Shown here: positions 8,011-15,155 of the stretch, in pieces
Numbering within the stretch: position 1 is the first letter of the stretch
How the letters are laid out: every line of letters begins with the position of its first letter
Source: Bacillota bacterium
Lineage (GTDB): Bacteria > Bacillota > Clostridia > Tissierellales > Sedimentibacteraceae
Length of the DNA: 35,149 bases
Assembly (NCBI GenBank): GCA_029239575.1
Contig: JARBUP010000002.1
Span: forward strand, 1-35,149
Reading direction: 5' to 3'
The notes under the pieces: generated by a model
What the model was told of the DNA's origin: nothing
Databases searched by the model: none
Seen by the model: the letters and a program-made list of their open reading frames with translations, nothing else
Made by a program: the position numbers and the translations under genes

Positions 8011-9831
8011 TTGGAAGAAGAAATTAAAGAAATTAAATCATTTGATATAAAAGTATGGCTTAAATTAAGAAAATTTTTCAAACAATATCTTAGTCAGTTA
8101 ATAGGAATAGTTGCATTCATGTTGATTTCTGCTTTTATTGATGTAGCCCTTCCTTTATTTCAGAGTTATGCAGTTGATAACTTTATAGTAAATAATTCAA
8201 CAGAAGGATTAAATAAATTTGCAATATTATATTTTTTGGTAATTTCATTGCAGGTTATAACAGTATATATATTTGTTAGGTTAGCAATAACTGTTGAAAT
8301 GCGCTTAGGATATGATTTAAGGCAATCTATTTTTATGCATTTGCAAAGTTTATCTTTGTCTTACTACAATACAACACCTGTTGGTTATATAATGTCAAGA
8401 GTTTTAAGTGATACAAATAAAATTGGTTCCATGATTGCATGGGGATTAGTTGATGTAATATGGTCCATAGCATACGTAATAGGTGTCTTTATAGCTATGA
8501 TGATATTAAATTATAAACTTGCGTTATTAATAATTGTATCCATACCTTTGATGGTTATTATTACGATGTTTTTTCAAAAAAGGATGTTAATAGAAAGTCG
8601 AAATTTAAGAAAAATAAATTCTAAAATGACAGGTGATTTCAATGAAGGAATAACTGGAGCGCGTACATCAAAAACTTTGGTTATAGAACATTTAAATTTA
8701 AAAGAATTTAAAAAGTCAACTAATGATTTAGAATTTACATCGATTAAATTAGCAAGATTAAATGCAGTATTTATTCCAATAATAGTTTTTTTTGGCTCTG
8801 CAACAACAGCCATAGTTTTAGCAAGGGGTGGATATCTTGCTATGAATGATTTGATGAAGCTTGGCACTTTATCAGCATTTATATCATATGCAATTGGAAT
8901 ATTTGAACCCATACAACAATTAGCTCGTATATTTTCAGAAGTAATTTCTTTACAAGCTAATATAGAAAGAGTTACAGAGATTCTCGAAAAAGAGCCTTTA
9001 ATTAAAGATTCTGAACAAGTTTTAGAAAAGTATGGGGATAACATAAATCCTAAAAAAGAAAACTGGGAAGAAATTAAAGGTGATATAGAGTTTAGAAATG
9101 TTACATTTAAATATCCTGATGGTGATGAAGAAATTTTAAACAATTTTAATTTATTTATTCCTGCTGGTACAAATGTGGCTATAGTTGGAGAAACAGGAGC
9201 AGGAAAAAGCACACTTGTAAACCTTGCATGCAGGTTTTATGAACCTACTGAGGGGCAAGTATTTATAGATGGTAAGGATTATAGAGAAAGATCACAGTTA
9301 TGGCTTCATTCAAACATAGGCTATGTATTGCAAAATCCACATTTGTTTTCAGGAACTATAAAAGAAAACATTCGTTATGGGAATCTTAATGCTAGTGATG
9401 CAGAGATTGAAAAAGCTGCAAAAATAGTTTCGGTTGATGAAATTATAAAAAAATTAGAGTTTGGGTACGATTCTCAAGTAGGGGAAGGGGGCGACAAATT
9501 ATCTACTGGAGAAAAACAGCTTATATCAATTGCAAGAGCTATATTAGCTAATCCTAAAATTTTTGTTTTAGATGAAGCGACATCATCTATTGATACACAA
9601 ACTGAAACGCATTTGCAAGAAGGTATTAACTATTTGTTAAAAGGTAGAACTTCATTTATAATAGCTCATAGGCTATCTACAATTAAAAAAGCAGATTTAA
9701 TTTTGGCAGTAAGAAATGGAAAAGTGGTTGAGCAAGGAACGCATTTGCAATTAATTAACAAAAAGGGCTATTATTACAACTTGTACACTAAGCAATATGA
9801 AGAAGAAAAAACATTTGAGGTTTTAAAATGA
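8011..9831 (+). CDS. ABC exporter half-transporter, catalytic subunit
   Basis: This 606-residue partner of the preceding gene has a membrane domain (about 25-325) followed by an ATPase domain. Walker A is GETGAGKS (about 393-400). Walker B is VLDEATSSID with the normal catalytic Glu522. Its signature is LSTGEKQL (497-504) instead of LSGGQ. Paired with the other subunit this gives one full and one degenerate ATP site: its altered signature would face the Asp-containing Walker B of the partner. The start is taken as TTG 8011, because GGAGG at 8001-8005 is correctly spaced for it, whereas the in-frame ATG at 7996 precedes that ribosome site. Exporter type (MdlB/YheI-YheH class) is certain from architecture; the cargo is not. 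Confidence 0.92.
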   Translation: MEEEIKEIKSFDIKVWLKLRKFFKQYLSQLIGIVAFMLISAFIDVALPLFQSYAVDNFIVNNSTEGLNKFAILYFLVISLQVITVYIFVRLAITVEMRLGYDLRQSIFMHLQSLSLSYYNTTPVGYIMSRVLSDTNKIGSMIAWGLVDVIWSIAYVIGVFIAMMILNYKLALLIIVSIPLMVIITMFFQKRMLIESRNLRKINSKMTGDFNEGITGARTSKTLVIEHLNLKEFKKSTNDLEFTSIKLARLNAVFIPIIVFFGSATTAIVLARGGYLAMNDLMKLGTLSAFISYAIGIFEPIQQLARIFSEVISLQANIERVTEILEKEPLIKDSEQVLEKYGDNINPKKENWEEIKGDIEFRNVTFKYPDGDEEILNNFNLFIPAGTNVAIVGETGAGKSTLVNLACRFYEPTEGQVFIDGKDYRERSQLWLHSNIGYVLQNPHLFSGTIKENIRYGNLNASDAEIEKAAKIVSVDEIIKKLEFGYDSQVGEGGDKLSTGEKQLISIARAILANPKIFVLDEATSSIDTQTETHLQEGINYLLKGRTSFIIAHRLSTIKKADLILAVRNGKVVEQGTHLQLINKKGYYYNLYTKQYEEEKTFEVLK

Positions 9832-9880
9832 TTTTGCTGAAATTTAATACTTATTAAAAAATTTATTAAGGTGGCTGAAT

Positions 9881-10279
9881 ATGAAGAAGAAAAAAGTTTT
9901 TTTATCATTTATATTTATTGTAGTTGTTTTATTTATAATTATTTTGTTTTCAATAAACAATATGCAAAAAAGTTTAAGCAAGTTAGATAAGTTAACAATA
10001 GAAAATATTAATTTATCAAATGCAAAAGATGGAACATATAATGGTAGCTATGGAGTATTTCCTGTATCTGCTGAAGTTAATGTAACTATAAAAAACAATA
10101 AAATAGTGAATATTGAATTGTTGAAACATAATAATGGTAAAGGTGAATCAGCAGAAATATTAACTGAGAAAGTCGTGGAAAATCAAAGTTTAGAAGTCGA
10201 TATTGTTTCAGGAGCTACTTATAGCAGTAAAGTAATATTAAAATCAATTGAAAATGCTTTAAATAAATCAATCAATTAA
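9881..10279 (+). CDS. Membrane-anchored FMN-binding domain protein
   Basis: This 132-residue protein has a basic start (MKKKK), one membrane segment (about 6-25) and a small extracytoplasmic FMN-binding domain. It ends with the classic ApbE target motif DIVSGAT (residues 107-113), where Thr113 would carry FMN; the same domain is seen in NqrC, RnfG and NosR-type proteins. The GTY..GSYG segment at 51-58 is also typical. AAGGTGGCTGAAT precedes the ATG. A flavodoxin-like gene begins 19 bases after its stop, so the two likely act together. The ApbE-type transferase at 5014 is the obvious modifying enzyme. The electron donor and acceptor are inferred only. Confidence 0.85.
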   Translation: MKKKKVFLSFIFIVVVLFIIILFSINNMQKSLSKLDKLTIENINLSNAKDGTYNGSYGVFPVSAEVNVTIKNNKIVNIELLKHNNGKGESAEILTEKVVENQSLEVDIVSGATYSSKVILKSIENALNKSIN

Positions 10280-10298
10280 AATCATGGAGAGGTATAAT

Positions 10299-10841
10299 AT
10301 GAGTAATACAGTTGTAGTTTATAAAACAAAATATGGACATACGCAAAATTATGCAAAATGGATTTCTGAAAAATTAAATTGTGATTTATATGATAGTTCT
10401 GATTTAAAAGTTGAAAATATGCTTAACTATGACAATATAATATATGGTGGCGGACTTTATGCTAGTGGTATATTAGGGGTGGACATAATCACAAAAAATT
10501 TTGAAAAATTAAAAAATAAAAATTTAATTGTTTTTACTGTTGGATTAGCTGATCCAAATATAAAATCTCAATTTTTACCTATAATAAATAAAAATTTTAC
10601 TGATGAAATGCAAAAACAAATAAAAATATTTCATTTGCGTGGAGGCATTGATTATAAAAAATTAGGTATTGTACATAAAGCTATGATGTCAGCACTTAAG
10701 AAAATGGTAAAAAGCAAAAAAGAAGAAGAAATGACGGATGAAGATAAAATGATGCTTGATACTTATGGTGAAGTTGTTGATTTCACAGATAAAACAACCA
10801 TTGAGCCGTTAATATCTTATATGAATTCAATTGTAAGTTAA
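10299..10841 (+). CDS. Flavodoxin-domain protein (HemG/flavodoxin_5-like)
   Basis: This 180-residue cytoplasmic protein begins VVVYKTKYGHTQNYAKWISEKL, the FMN-phosphate-binding loop of flavodoxins (T/S-x-x-G-x-T). It continues with the alternating beta strands of that fold (YDNIIYGGGLYASGI, NLIVFTVGLADPN). The IFHLRGGIDYKKLG segment is seen in flavodoxin-domain proteins related to HemG (menaquinone-linked protoporphyrinogen dehydrogenase). A role in haem synthesis is not supported here, since no haem genes are nearby. The ATG at 10299 follows GGAGAGG at good spacing; an ATG at 10284 overlaps that site and is less likely. It is the last gene of the plus-strand flavin cluster. Being cytoplasmic, it would handle the internal side of electron transfer. 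Confidence 0.8.
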   Translation: MSNTVVVYKTKYGHTQNYAKWISEKLNCDLYDSSDLKVENMLNYDNIIYGGGLYASGILGVDIITKNFEKLKNKNLIVFTVGLADPNIKSQFLPIINKNFTDEMQKQIKIFHLRGGIDYKKLGIVHKAMMSALKKMVKSKKEEEMTDEDKMMLDTYGEVVDFTDKTTIEPLISYMNSIVS

Positions 10842-10892
10842 TCATAATTTTAATAAATAAATTTAGAAAAATAAAATTTACACTATTTTACA

Positions 10893-10921
10893 TTGACATC
10901 TTTATTTATTTATGTTATATT
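10893..10921 (+). promoter_or_regulatory. Promoter of the SRP RNA gene
   Basis: A perfect TTGACA (10893-10898) is followed after 17 bases by TATATT (10916-10921). The transcript would start close to the first base of the SRP RNA. Confidence 0.8.
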
Positions 10922-10928
10922 TTTAATT

Positions 10929-11034
10929 GCTCAAGCTCGGTCTTGCGCAACAGAATCCTGTGAACGTGTCAGGTCCGGAAGGAAGCAGCAATAAGTGGGT
11001 AATTCTGTGTGTCGCAAGGAAACCGGGCTTGAGC
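10929..11034 (+). ncRNA. ffs: Signal recognition particle RNA, small bacterial type
   Basis: The RNA folds end to end, with GCTCAAGCTCGG at the 5' end pairing with CCGGGCTTGAGC at the 3' end. The apical part carries the conserved SRP domain IV: GTCAGGTCCGGAAGGAAGCA, with the GGAA tetraloop and the asymmetric AGCA loop that binds Ffh. At about 106 nt it is the short (4.5S-like) form without an Alu domain. Its own promoter and terminator surround it, so it is independent of the flavin cluster. Confidence 0.97.
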
Positions 11035-11076
11035 TTTAATATTTTTTATTTATTTAAAAATTAATATTTATAATAC

Positions 11077-11108
11077 AACGTCCTAATAATAAAAAAGGAC
11101 GTTTTTTT
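11077..11108 (+). terminator. Terminator after SRP RNA
   Basis: AACGTCC (11077-11083) pairs with GGACGTT (11097-11103) and runs into a T-run. It lies about 40 bases after the SRP RNA. Confidence 0.75.
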
Positions 11109-11210
11109 ATTAAATACATATCTGTAGCTCATGTAAAATGAAAAACTGTATCTTTTAAAGGGTACAGAAATGCATATAATTAATATATAAATCAATACAA
11201 GGAGATATAA

Positions 11211-11711
11211 ATGAGTGATAAAAAATTAAATAAAATGGTTTATACTGCATTGCTTGCAGCACTAATATGCGTAGCTACATTTCTTATTAAAGTTCCAATG
11301 CCAATTACAAATGGATATTCACATATAGGTGATGGATTTATATTTATAGCAGTAATTTTACTTGGAGGCAAAAGTGGAGCATTAGCTGCAGCTTTAGGTG
11401 CGGCTTTAGCTGACATACTGGGTGGATATGCAATTTATGCTTTACCAACATTTATTATTAAAGGTGTCATGGCGTTAATAATGGGATATGTTGTAGTAAA
11501 AATGGATAATAAAAATAAGTATTTAATAGGTTCATTTTTAGGAAGTGTATGGCAGGTAATAGCTTATTATTTAGTGGGTGCTGTAATGGTTGGAAGTTTC
11601 ATAACTCCATTAGTTGAAATTATAGGAAACTCACTTCAATCATTAGTTGGAATTATAATAATGGTAGTTTTTTTAGCTGTATTTAAAAATACACCATTAT
11701 CAAGAAAATAA
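11211..11711 (+). CDS. ECF transporter S component (ECF-ribofla_trS/HmpT-like family)
   Basis: This 166-residue membrane protein has five to six hydrophobic helices. It begins with the characteristic ECF S-component helix LNKMVYTALLAALICVATF, whose small residues (AxxxA) contact the T subunit. LGGKSGALAAALGAALADILGGY is the other typical helix. It would bind a vitamin or precursor and import it with a shared ECF energising module encoded elsewhere. PF07155-type members are linked to riboflavin or hydroxymethylpyrimidine, so the vitamin is not certain. AAGGAGATATAA precedes the ATG. I see no known vitamin riboswitch upstream; TCTGTA (11121-11126) can pair with TACAGA (11163-11168). It does not resemble the RibU sequence clearly enough to name it. 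Confidence 0.85.
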   Translation: MSDKKLNKMVYTALLAALICVATFLIKVPMPITNGYSHIGDGFIFIAVILLGGKSGALAAALGAALADILGGYAIYALPTFIIKGVMALIMGYVVVKMDNKNKYLIGSFLGSVWQVIAYYLVGAVMVGSFITPLVEIIGNSLQSLVGIIIMVVFLAVFKNTPLSRK

Positions 11712-11728
11712 CATTAGAAAAAAACTTA

Positions 11729-11774
11729 AAAAACAGAAAAGAGTTAAACATTTGTTTAACTCTTTTCTGTTTTT
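11729..11774. terminator. Bidirectional terminator between convergent genes
   Basis: A perfect 22-bp stem (11729-11750 with 11753-11774, core AAAGAGTTAAACA/TGTTTAACTCTTT) has a 2-base loop, with A-rich and T-rich ends. It works on both strands and serves the ECF gene and the convergent zinc-ribbon gene. Confidence 0.9.
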
Positions 11775-11776
11775 CT

Positions 11777-12169
11777 CTATGTTGTTATATTAAATTTATT
11801 ACTGCATTTATTGCAAGTGACCATGATACTTCCTTTTTTTCTTGGAGCACGCATTTTTTGTTTGCAATTAGGACATGAAAAATATTTATATGATTTATTT
11901 CCTTTTAAAACATTAATTTGTGATTTAACCCAAGCTGTTGTAGGATTATAATATTTTAAAAATTTAATATTTTCCTGTTGTCTTGCTGAAATATTTTTTG
12001 ATAAAATTCTAAAAAATGATGCTGTGAAAAATATATAACTCGATAATATTAATATTTCCGAATGTACAATATCTCCAATAAATGTTACTATCATGCCTCC
12101 TACTAAAAGAGTCATGGAGAGTTTATCAGTTCCATATCTTCCTATCATAAATTTTTGAAAAAAGTTCAT
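11777..12169 (-). CDS. Small membrane protein with C-terminal zinc ribbon
   Basis: This 130-residue protein starts MNFFQKFMIGRYGTDKLS, followed by two closely spaced membrane helices (about 18-58) and an Arg/Gln-containing linker. It ends in a zinc ribbon with CPNC (about 100-103) and CNKC (about 118-121), four cysteines in all. This layout (N-terminal FM.GRYG.D, two helices, C-terminal CPxC...CxKC) occurs widely in Clostridia as an uncharacterised family. CAGGAGGGACA precedes the ATG. Its function is unknown; a soluble zinc ribbon on a small membrane anchor suggests a cytoplasm-facing scaffold or nucleic-acid contact, but that is speculation. Confidence 0.8.
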   Translation of the reverse strand: MNFFQKFMIGRYGTDKLSMTLLVGGMIVTFIGDIVHSEILILSSYIFFTASFFRILSKNISARQQENIKFLKYYNPTTAWVKSQINVLKGNKSYKYFSCPNCKQKMRAPRKKGSIMVTCNKCSNKFNITT

Positions 12170-12210
12170 TGTCCCTCCTGTAATTTGTAATTATAATATA
12201 TAATTAATGA

Positions 12211-12265
12211 TAATATGATTATTACCAGAAAGTCGTTTCACGACTTTTTGTTGGTAATCATATTA
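12211..12265. repeat. Large imperfect hairpin between two minus-strand genes
   Basis: The arms TAATATGATTATTACCAG...AAAGTCG and CGACTTTTTGTTGGTAATCA...TATTA pair with small bulges around a TTTCA loop. No clean T-run follows on the minus strand, so it is either a weak terminator after the GerMN gene or an mRNA structure before the zinc-ribbon gene. Confidence 0.55.
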
Positions 12266-12318
12266 TAACTTAAAATTTAATTTTATTATATATAATTTTA
12301 TATTAAATTATATATTTG

Positions 12319-13674
12319 TTATTCTACTAATTCAGGATTTATAAATTTAGGAGGATATAAAATACCTGTCAAGTCACGATCTTTTATAAAATTATTTATA
12401 GGGCTATTATTGACTGTTATTTTTATTCCATCTACATTTGGTATTGTTGTAAAAGAATATATCAGCGATTCAATCATCATTAATTTTAAATCATCCTTAT
12501 TAGAATATTCTTTTAAAAGATTATCATTAAAATCGAGTACTAAAATTCTATTTTCTAATGATACATTTTGTAAATTTATATCTTCAGGTATTGGTTTTAA
12601 TCCATAATTAATTTTAATATCCTTATATGCATCAAATAACTTTTGGGCTTTAATTTCAATTGTTTCTTCTTCTCTTATTCCAGAACTAACTAAATCTACT
12701 TTATGTTCAAACAAATAATACCTGCCATTAGAATTATAAGCTAAATAAACTAAATAGTTTTCATTATTATTTAGTATTGGGCTTGAAATATCTATACCGT
12801 GGAAATAAACATCAGCTTTTTTTCTATCAACTGTAAAACTTATACTTTTTATCGGCCAATATTTATCAACAGCAAAAATAGATTTTACAAATGCATTGTA
12901 AGAGAGTAGTCCTCCTGTAGATCCGTTATCATAAGCAGTATAGCTACTTGGTATGTCTATTTTAACATTTCCATTATTATAAGTTATGTTTGTTACATCT
13001 TTTATTACAGTATGCAAATCTTTGTTTATAGGGCCGTTTTGAAGCTGTTGAATTGTCATTCTTGTAAGTGATTTATCCTCTACTTGAAACCTTGTAACAG
13101 GAATTAATGTGTCTGCATTTTCATTTGCAAAATATAATGTTAAACCTTTTGTTTTAGTAGGTGCTTCATTTAAAGCAGGATAATATTTACCTTTTGTATC
13201 ATATGATACGGATACAGAAATAGAGGACTTATTAGAATCACCTATTAAACTTGATTCAAACACTATTTCATAATTTCCATCTTCAAGACCTAATTTTTTT
13301 TGGCTAATATCTAATGTTGTTTGGATTGGATTATCTTTATTAACTGTAAAACTTGTATTTGGTGTTGTAGCCACAGTTTCTAAATTTAAATTGCTTTTTA
13401 TAATATTATTATTTTTGTATACCGTTGCAGTAAAAATGTTTTCTAAGATACTTTTCACTACTTCATTATTTTCAGATACATGTGAAATAACAATTGTGTT
13501 TGGATTAATTAAATTTTTCCCCTCATTGTCAACTTTTAAATTTAATGTGCTTGATTCTTTTGGAGTTTCTATTTCTATGGTTCCTTTATAATCAATTGGA
13601 GCAAGATTAAATAAATATGTAGAAGACAACATTCCAATCATAGCTATAATTACTATATTTTTAAATGCTTTCAT
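12319..13674 (-). CDS. GerMN-domain protein, membrane-anchored or secreted
   Basis: This 451-residue protein has an N-terminal signal or anchor segment (about 5-22) without a clear lipobox Cys. A beta-rich region (about 30-150) resembles an immunoglobulin-like sporulation/germination domain. Two GerMN-like domains follow: one at about 170-290 (LTLYFANENADTLIPVTRF, LQNGPINKDLH, GNVKIDIPSSY) and a more divergent one at about 300-440 (YLVYLAYNSNGRYYLFEHK, ILVLDFND, IPNVDGIKITVN). GerMN domains occur in GerM of spore formers, which acts in sporulation and germination, and in other cell-envelope proteins. AAAGGGGTACTT precedes the ATG. The gene is divergent from the small genes at 13866. A spore or envelope role is likely; the ligand is not known. 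Confidence 0.82.
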   Translation of the reverse strand: MKAFKNIVIIAMIGMLSSTYLFNLAPIDYKGTIEIETPKESSTLNLKVDNEGKNLINPNTIVISHVSENNEVVKSILENIFTATVYKNNNIIKSNLNLETVATTPNTSFTVNKDNPIQTTLDISQKKLGLEDGNYEIVFESSLIGDSNKSSISVSVSYDTKGKYYPALNEAPTKTKGLTLYFANENADTLIPVTRFQVEDKSLTRMTIQQLQNGPINKDLHTVIKDVTNITYNNGNVKIDIPSSYTAYDNGSTGGLLSYNAFVKSIFAVDKYWPIKSISFTVDRKKADVYFHGIDISSPILNNNENYLVYLAYNSNGRYYLFEHKVDLVSSGIREEETIEIKAQKLFDAYKDIKINYGLKPIPEDINLQNVSLENRILVLDFNDNLLKEYSNKDDLKLMMIESLIYSFTTIPNVDGIKITVNNSPINNFIKDRDLTGILYPPKFINPELVE

Positions 13675-13865
13675 AAGTACCCCTTTAAATAGCTTTATTA
13701 TAAAAATTATTATATGTAGTTTAATTTATTATATATACATTATATCTCAAAGCGCTAAAAATTCAATAAGCAAAAAATTTAACTTTGTAAAATCAAACAA
13801 CTTTAAATTAAGCTCATATAATAAAGTAACAATCATCATATTTTTTTAATAAAGAGGTGGTAAAC

Positions 13866-14120
13866 TTGAGGAGAAAAAACAGTATTGATGAAATGATGTT
13901 TATATTACATGAATTAAATAGAAACACTGATTTGATTATGAGCATTTTAAATGACATGAACTCCATAAAATATAAAGCTGATAAAATAAATTGCAATGAA
14001 GATTGTTATGAAAACAAAAATCATTATAAAAGCGCAAGATATACACATAAAAATTTAAATGACACAGAAGATGATATGCTTTATAAAATAAAAAAATTTT
14101 TAATAAAATTAAATAGTTAA
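13866..14120 (+). CDS. Small hydrophilic protein of unknown function
   Basis: This protein of about 84 residues is unrecognised. It is Asn/Lys/Asp-rich with a predicted helical N-terminal part (SIDEMMFILHELNRNTDLIMSILNDM) and a helical C-terminal end (LYKIKKFLIKLN). Two cysteines (CNEDC) lie in the middle. The start is taken as TTG at 13866, because AGAGGTGG ends five bases before it; a GTG at 13857 lies inside that site. A small hydrophobic protein follows 63 bases later and the two may share a transcript. The AT-rich codon use is like the neighbourhood. It could be sporulation-linked by context (GerMN upstream), but nothing in the sequence shows that. Confidence 0.55.
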   Translation: MRRKNSIDEMMFILHELNRNTDLIMSILNDMNSIKYKADKINCNEDCYENKNHYKSARYTHKNLNDTEDDMLYKIKKFLIKLNS

Positions 14121-14183
14121 TAAGTAACACTTTGGATGCATCATGAATAATATATAGAAAAATAATCTTTAGGAGGTAATTAA

Positions 14184-14393
14184 ATGTTTAATAATATATT
14201 AGGAGATGGAGATAACTTATTATTCTTCTTCTTATTACTTGTAGTTTTGTTCTGCTTCTGCAATGGTGAAGACGGCGGCGTATTAGGAGATTTTGGTGGC
14301 GATGATAATAGCAGCTTATTATTCTTCTTCTTATTATTAGTTATCCTATTTGCAAACTGTGATAGAATCGGTGGCACAAGCGACTGCAGATAA
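14184..14393 (+). CDS. Small hydrophobic protein with duplicated FFFLLL segment
   Basis: This 69-residue protein is made of two near-identical units. NLLFFFLLLVVLF (11-23) and SLLFFFLLLVILF (44-56) are each followed by a Cys-containing tail (CFCNGED, ANCDRIGG) and separated by a Gly/Asp-rich linker. The DNA repeats exactly over 22 bases (14216-14237 and 14315-14336, 99-base period). An excellent ribosome site, TTAGGAGGTAATTAA, shows the gene is real. The two segments are long enough for short membrane helices with acidic ends. Short hydrophobic Cys-containing proteins are common among sporulation proteins of Firmicutes, but I do not recognise a named family. A hairpin lies about 35 bases after the stop. 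Confidence 0.75.
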   Translation: MFNNILGDGDNLLFFFLLLVVLFCFCNGEDGGVLGDFGGDDNSSLLFFFLLLVILFANCDRIGGTSDCR

Positions 14394-14426
14394 TTAAAAA
14401 CTTTATATTTAACATAGTTAAAAAAA

Positions 14427-14459
14427 AGGGGGCTGACTCTCTATGAGAGTCAGCTCTCT
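14427..14459 (+). terminator. Hairpin after the FFFLLL gene
   Basis: GCTGACTCTC (14432-14441) pairs with GAGAGTCAGC (14445-14454). The stem extends to about 15 bp with G-T pairs. The T-tract after it is poor (GTTTA), so termination may be partial. Confidence 0.65.
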
Positions 14460-15087
14460 GTTTATACAATAATGGATAGATCTAAGATATTTATTTCTTA
14501 ATATAGTTCATTTATCTCATAAATTATATACACATAAATTCTATAAATGAATAGTATGCAATATAAAACAACTTGTCAATCAAAATACGAGGTGAGTGCT
14601 AACTATTGTTTTATGAAGCAAGAAAATTATAAATTTCTAAAAGTTGCTCGAATAGTTTCAAGCAACTTTTTTAATTAACAAATATTTTCGAGAAAAAACT
14701 ATCTTATAGTCTGAAAAAGCACCCTAATTTTCAACTTTATTATACATTGGAGCAGTTGATAGAAAATAAACAATAAAGAGTACGCCTACGTACGCTAATA
14801 TTTTAGAAATCTTATTTCCTATTTTGGAGACAGTCTTTTTGTTTTTAATTGTATAAATATTAATGTAGTTAAAAAATGCTGAAATTTCAATATATATAAT
14901 ATATTTCATAGGAATAGTATATAATAAATTAAGTACATCGATTATAAGTTGTATTAGTTTTAACGACGGTTGTATAAAAATTTTGAATATAAAATTGCAT
15001 AAATACATACTTTATTAATAAAATATATATTTAACATATAAATAAATTTTAGTTAATACATAAACAAAATCTTAAAGTAAATTTTTA
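14460..15087. other. Low-coding gap with terminator and possible gene remnants
   Basis: No well-supported gene is present. A terminator lies at 14639-14672. A minus-strand reading frame (14724-15008, 94 codons, hydrophobic segments near both ends) has no ribosome site, a very Ile/Lys/Tyr-rich composition and no recognised family; it may be chance or a decayed gene. A short frame reading MKQENYKFLKVARIVSSNFF (from about 14613) runs straight through the terminator hairpin, which argues against coding. Confidence 0.5.
14639..14672 (+). terminator. Orphan intrinsic terminator
   Basis: AAAAGTTGCTCGAA (14639-14652) pairs with TTCAAGCAACTTTT (14657-14670) with one mismatch and ends in six T. No clear gene precedes it closely, so it may end read-through from 14393 or mark a short unannotated transcript. 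Confidence 0.7.
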
Positions 15088-15116
15088 TTGACAAAAAGTA
15101 AAAAATGTATTAATAT
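15088..15116 (+). promoter_or_regulatory. Strong promoter of the liv operon
   Basis: TTGACA (15088-15093), a 17-base spacer and TAATAT (15111-15116) make a near-perfect sigma-A promoter. The start would be near 15123, leaving a leader of about 33 bases. That is too short for a T-box or riboswitch, so control by leader RNA is unlikely. Confidence 0.85.
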
Positions 15117-15155
15117 AAGTTTTAAAATTAAAGAAAACAAGGGGTGCACAAAAGT

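Noticed and set aside
8574..9212. A 212-codon minus-strand frame inside the second ABC gene
   Set aside because: It lies fully within a gene with intact ABC motifs and has no recognisable domain.
11111..11210. Possible riboswitch before the ECF S component
   Set aside because: Only a 6-bp pairing (TCTGTA/TACAGA) was found, and no preQ1, THF, TPP or FMN consensus could be recognised.
14613..14678. Short frame starting MKQENYKFLKVARIV
   Set aside because: It reads through the stem and T-run of an intrinsic terminator and lacks a ribosome site.
14724..15008. A 94-codon minus-strand frame with hydrophobic stretches
   Set aside because: It has no ribosome site at any possible start, an Ile/Lys/Tyr-rich AT-driven composition and no recognised family. 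It is kept only as a possible remnant in the gap entry.
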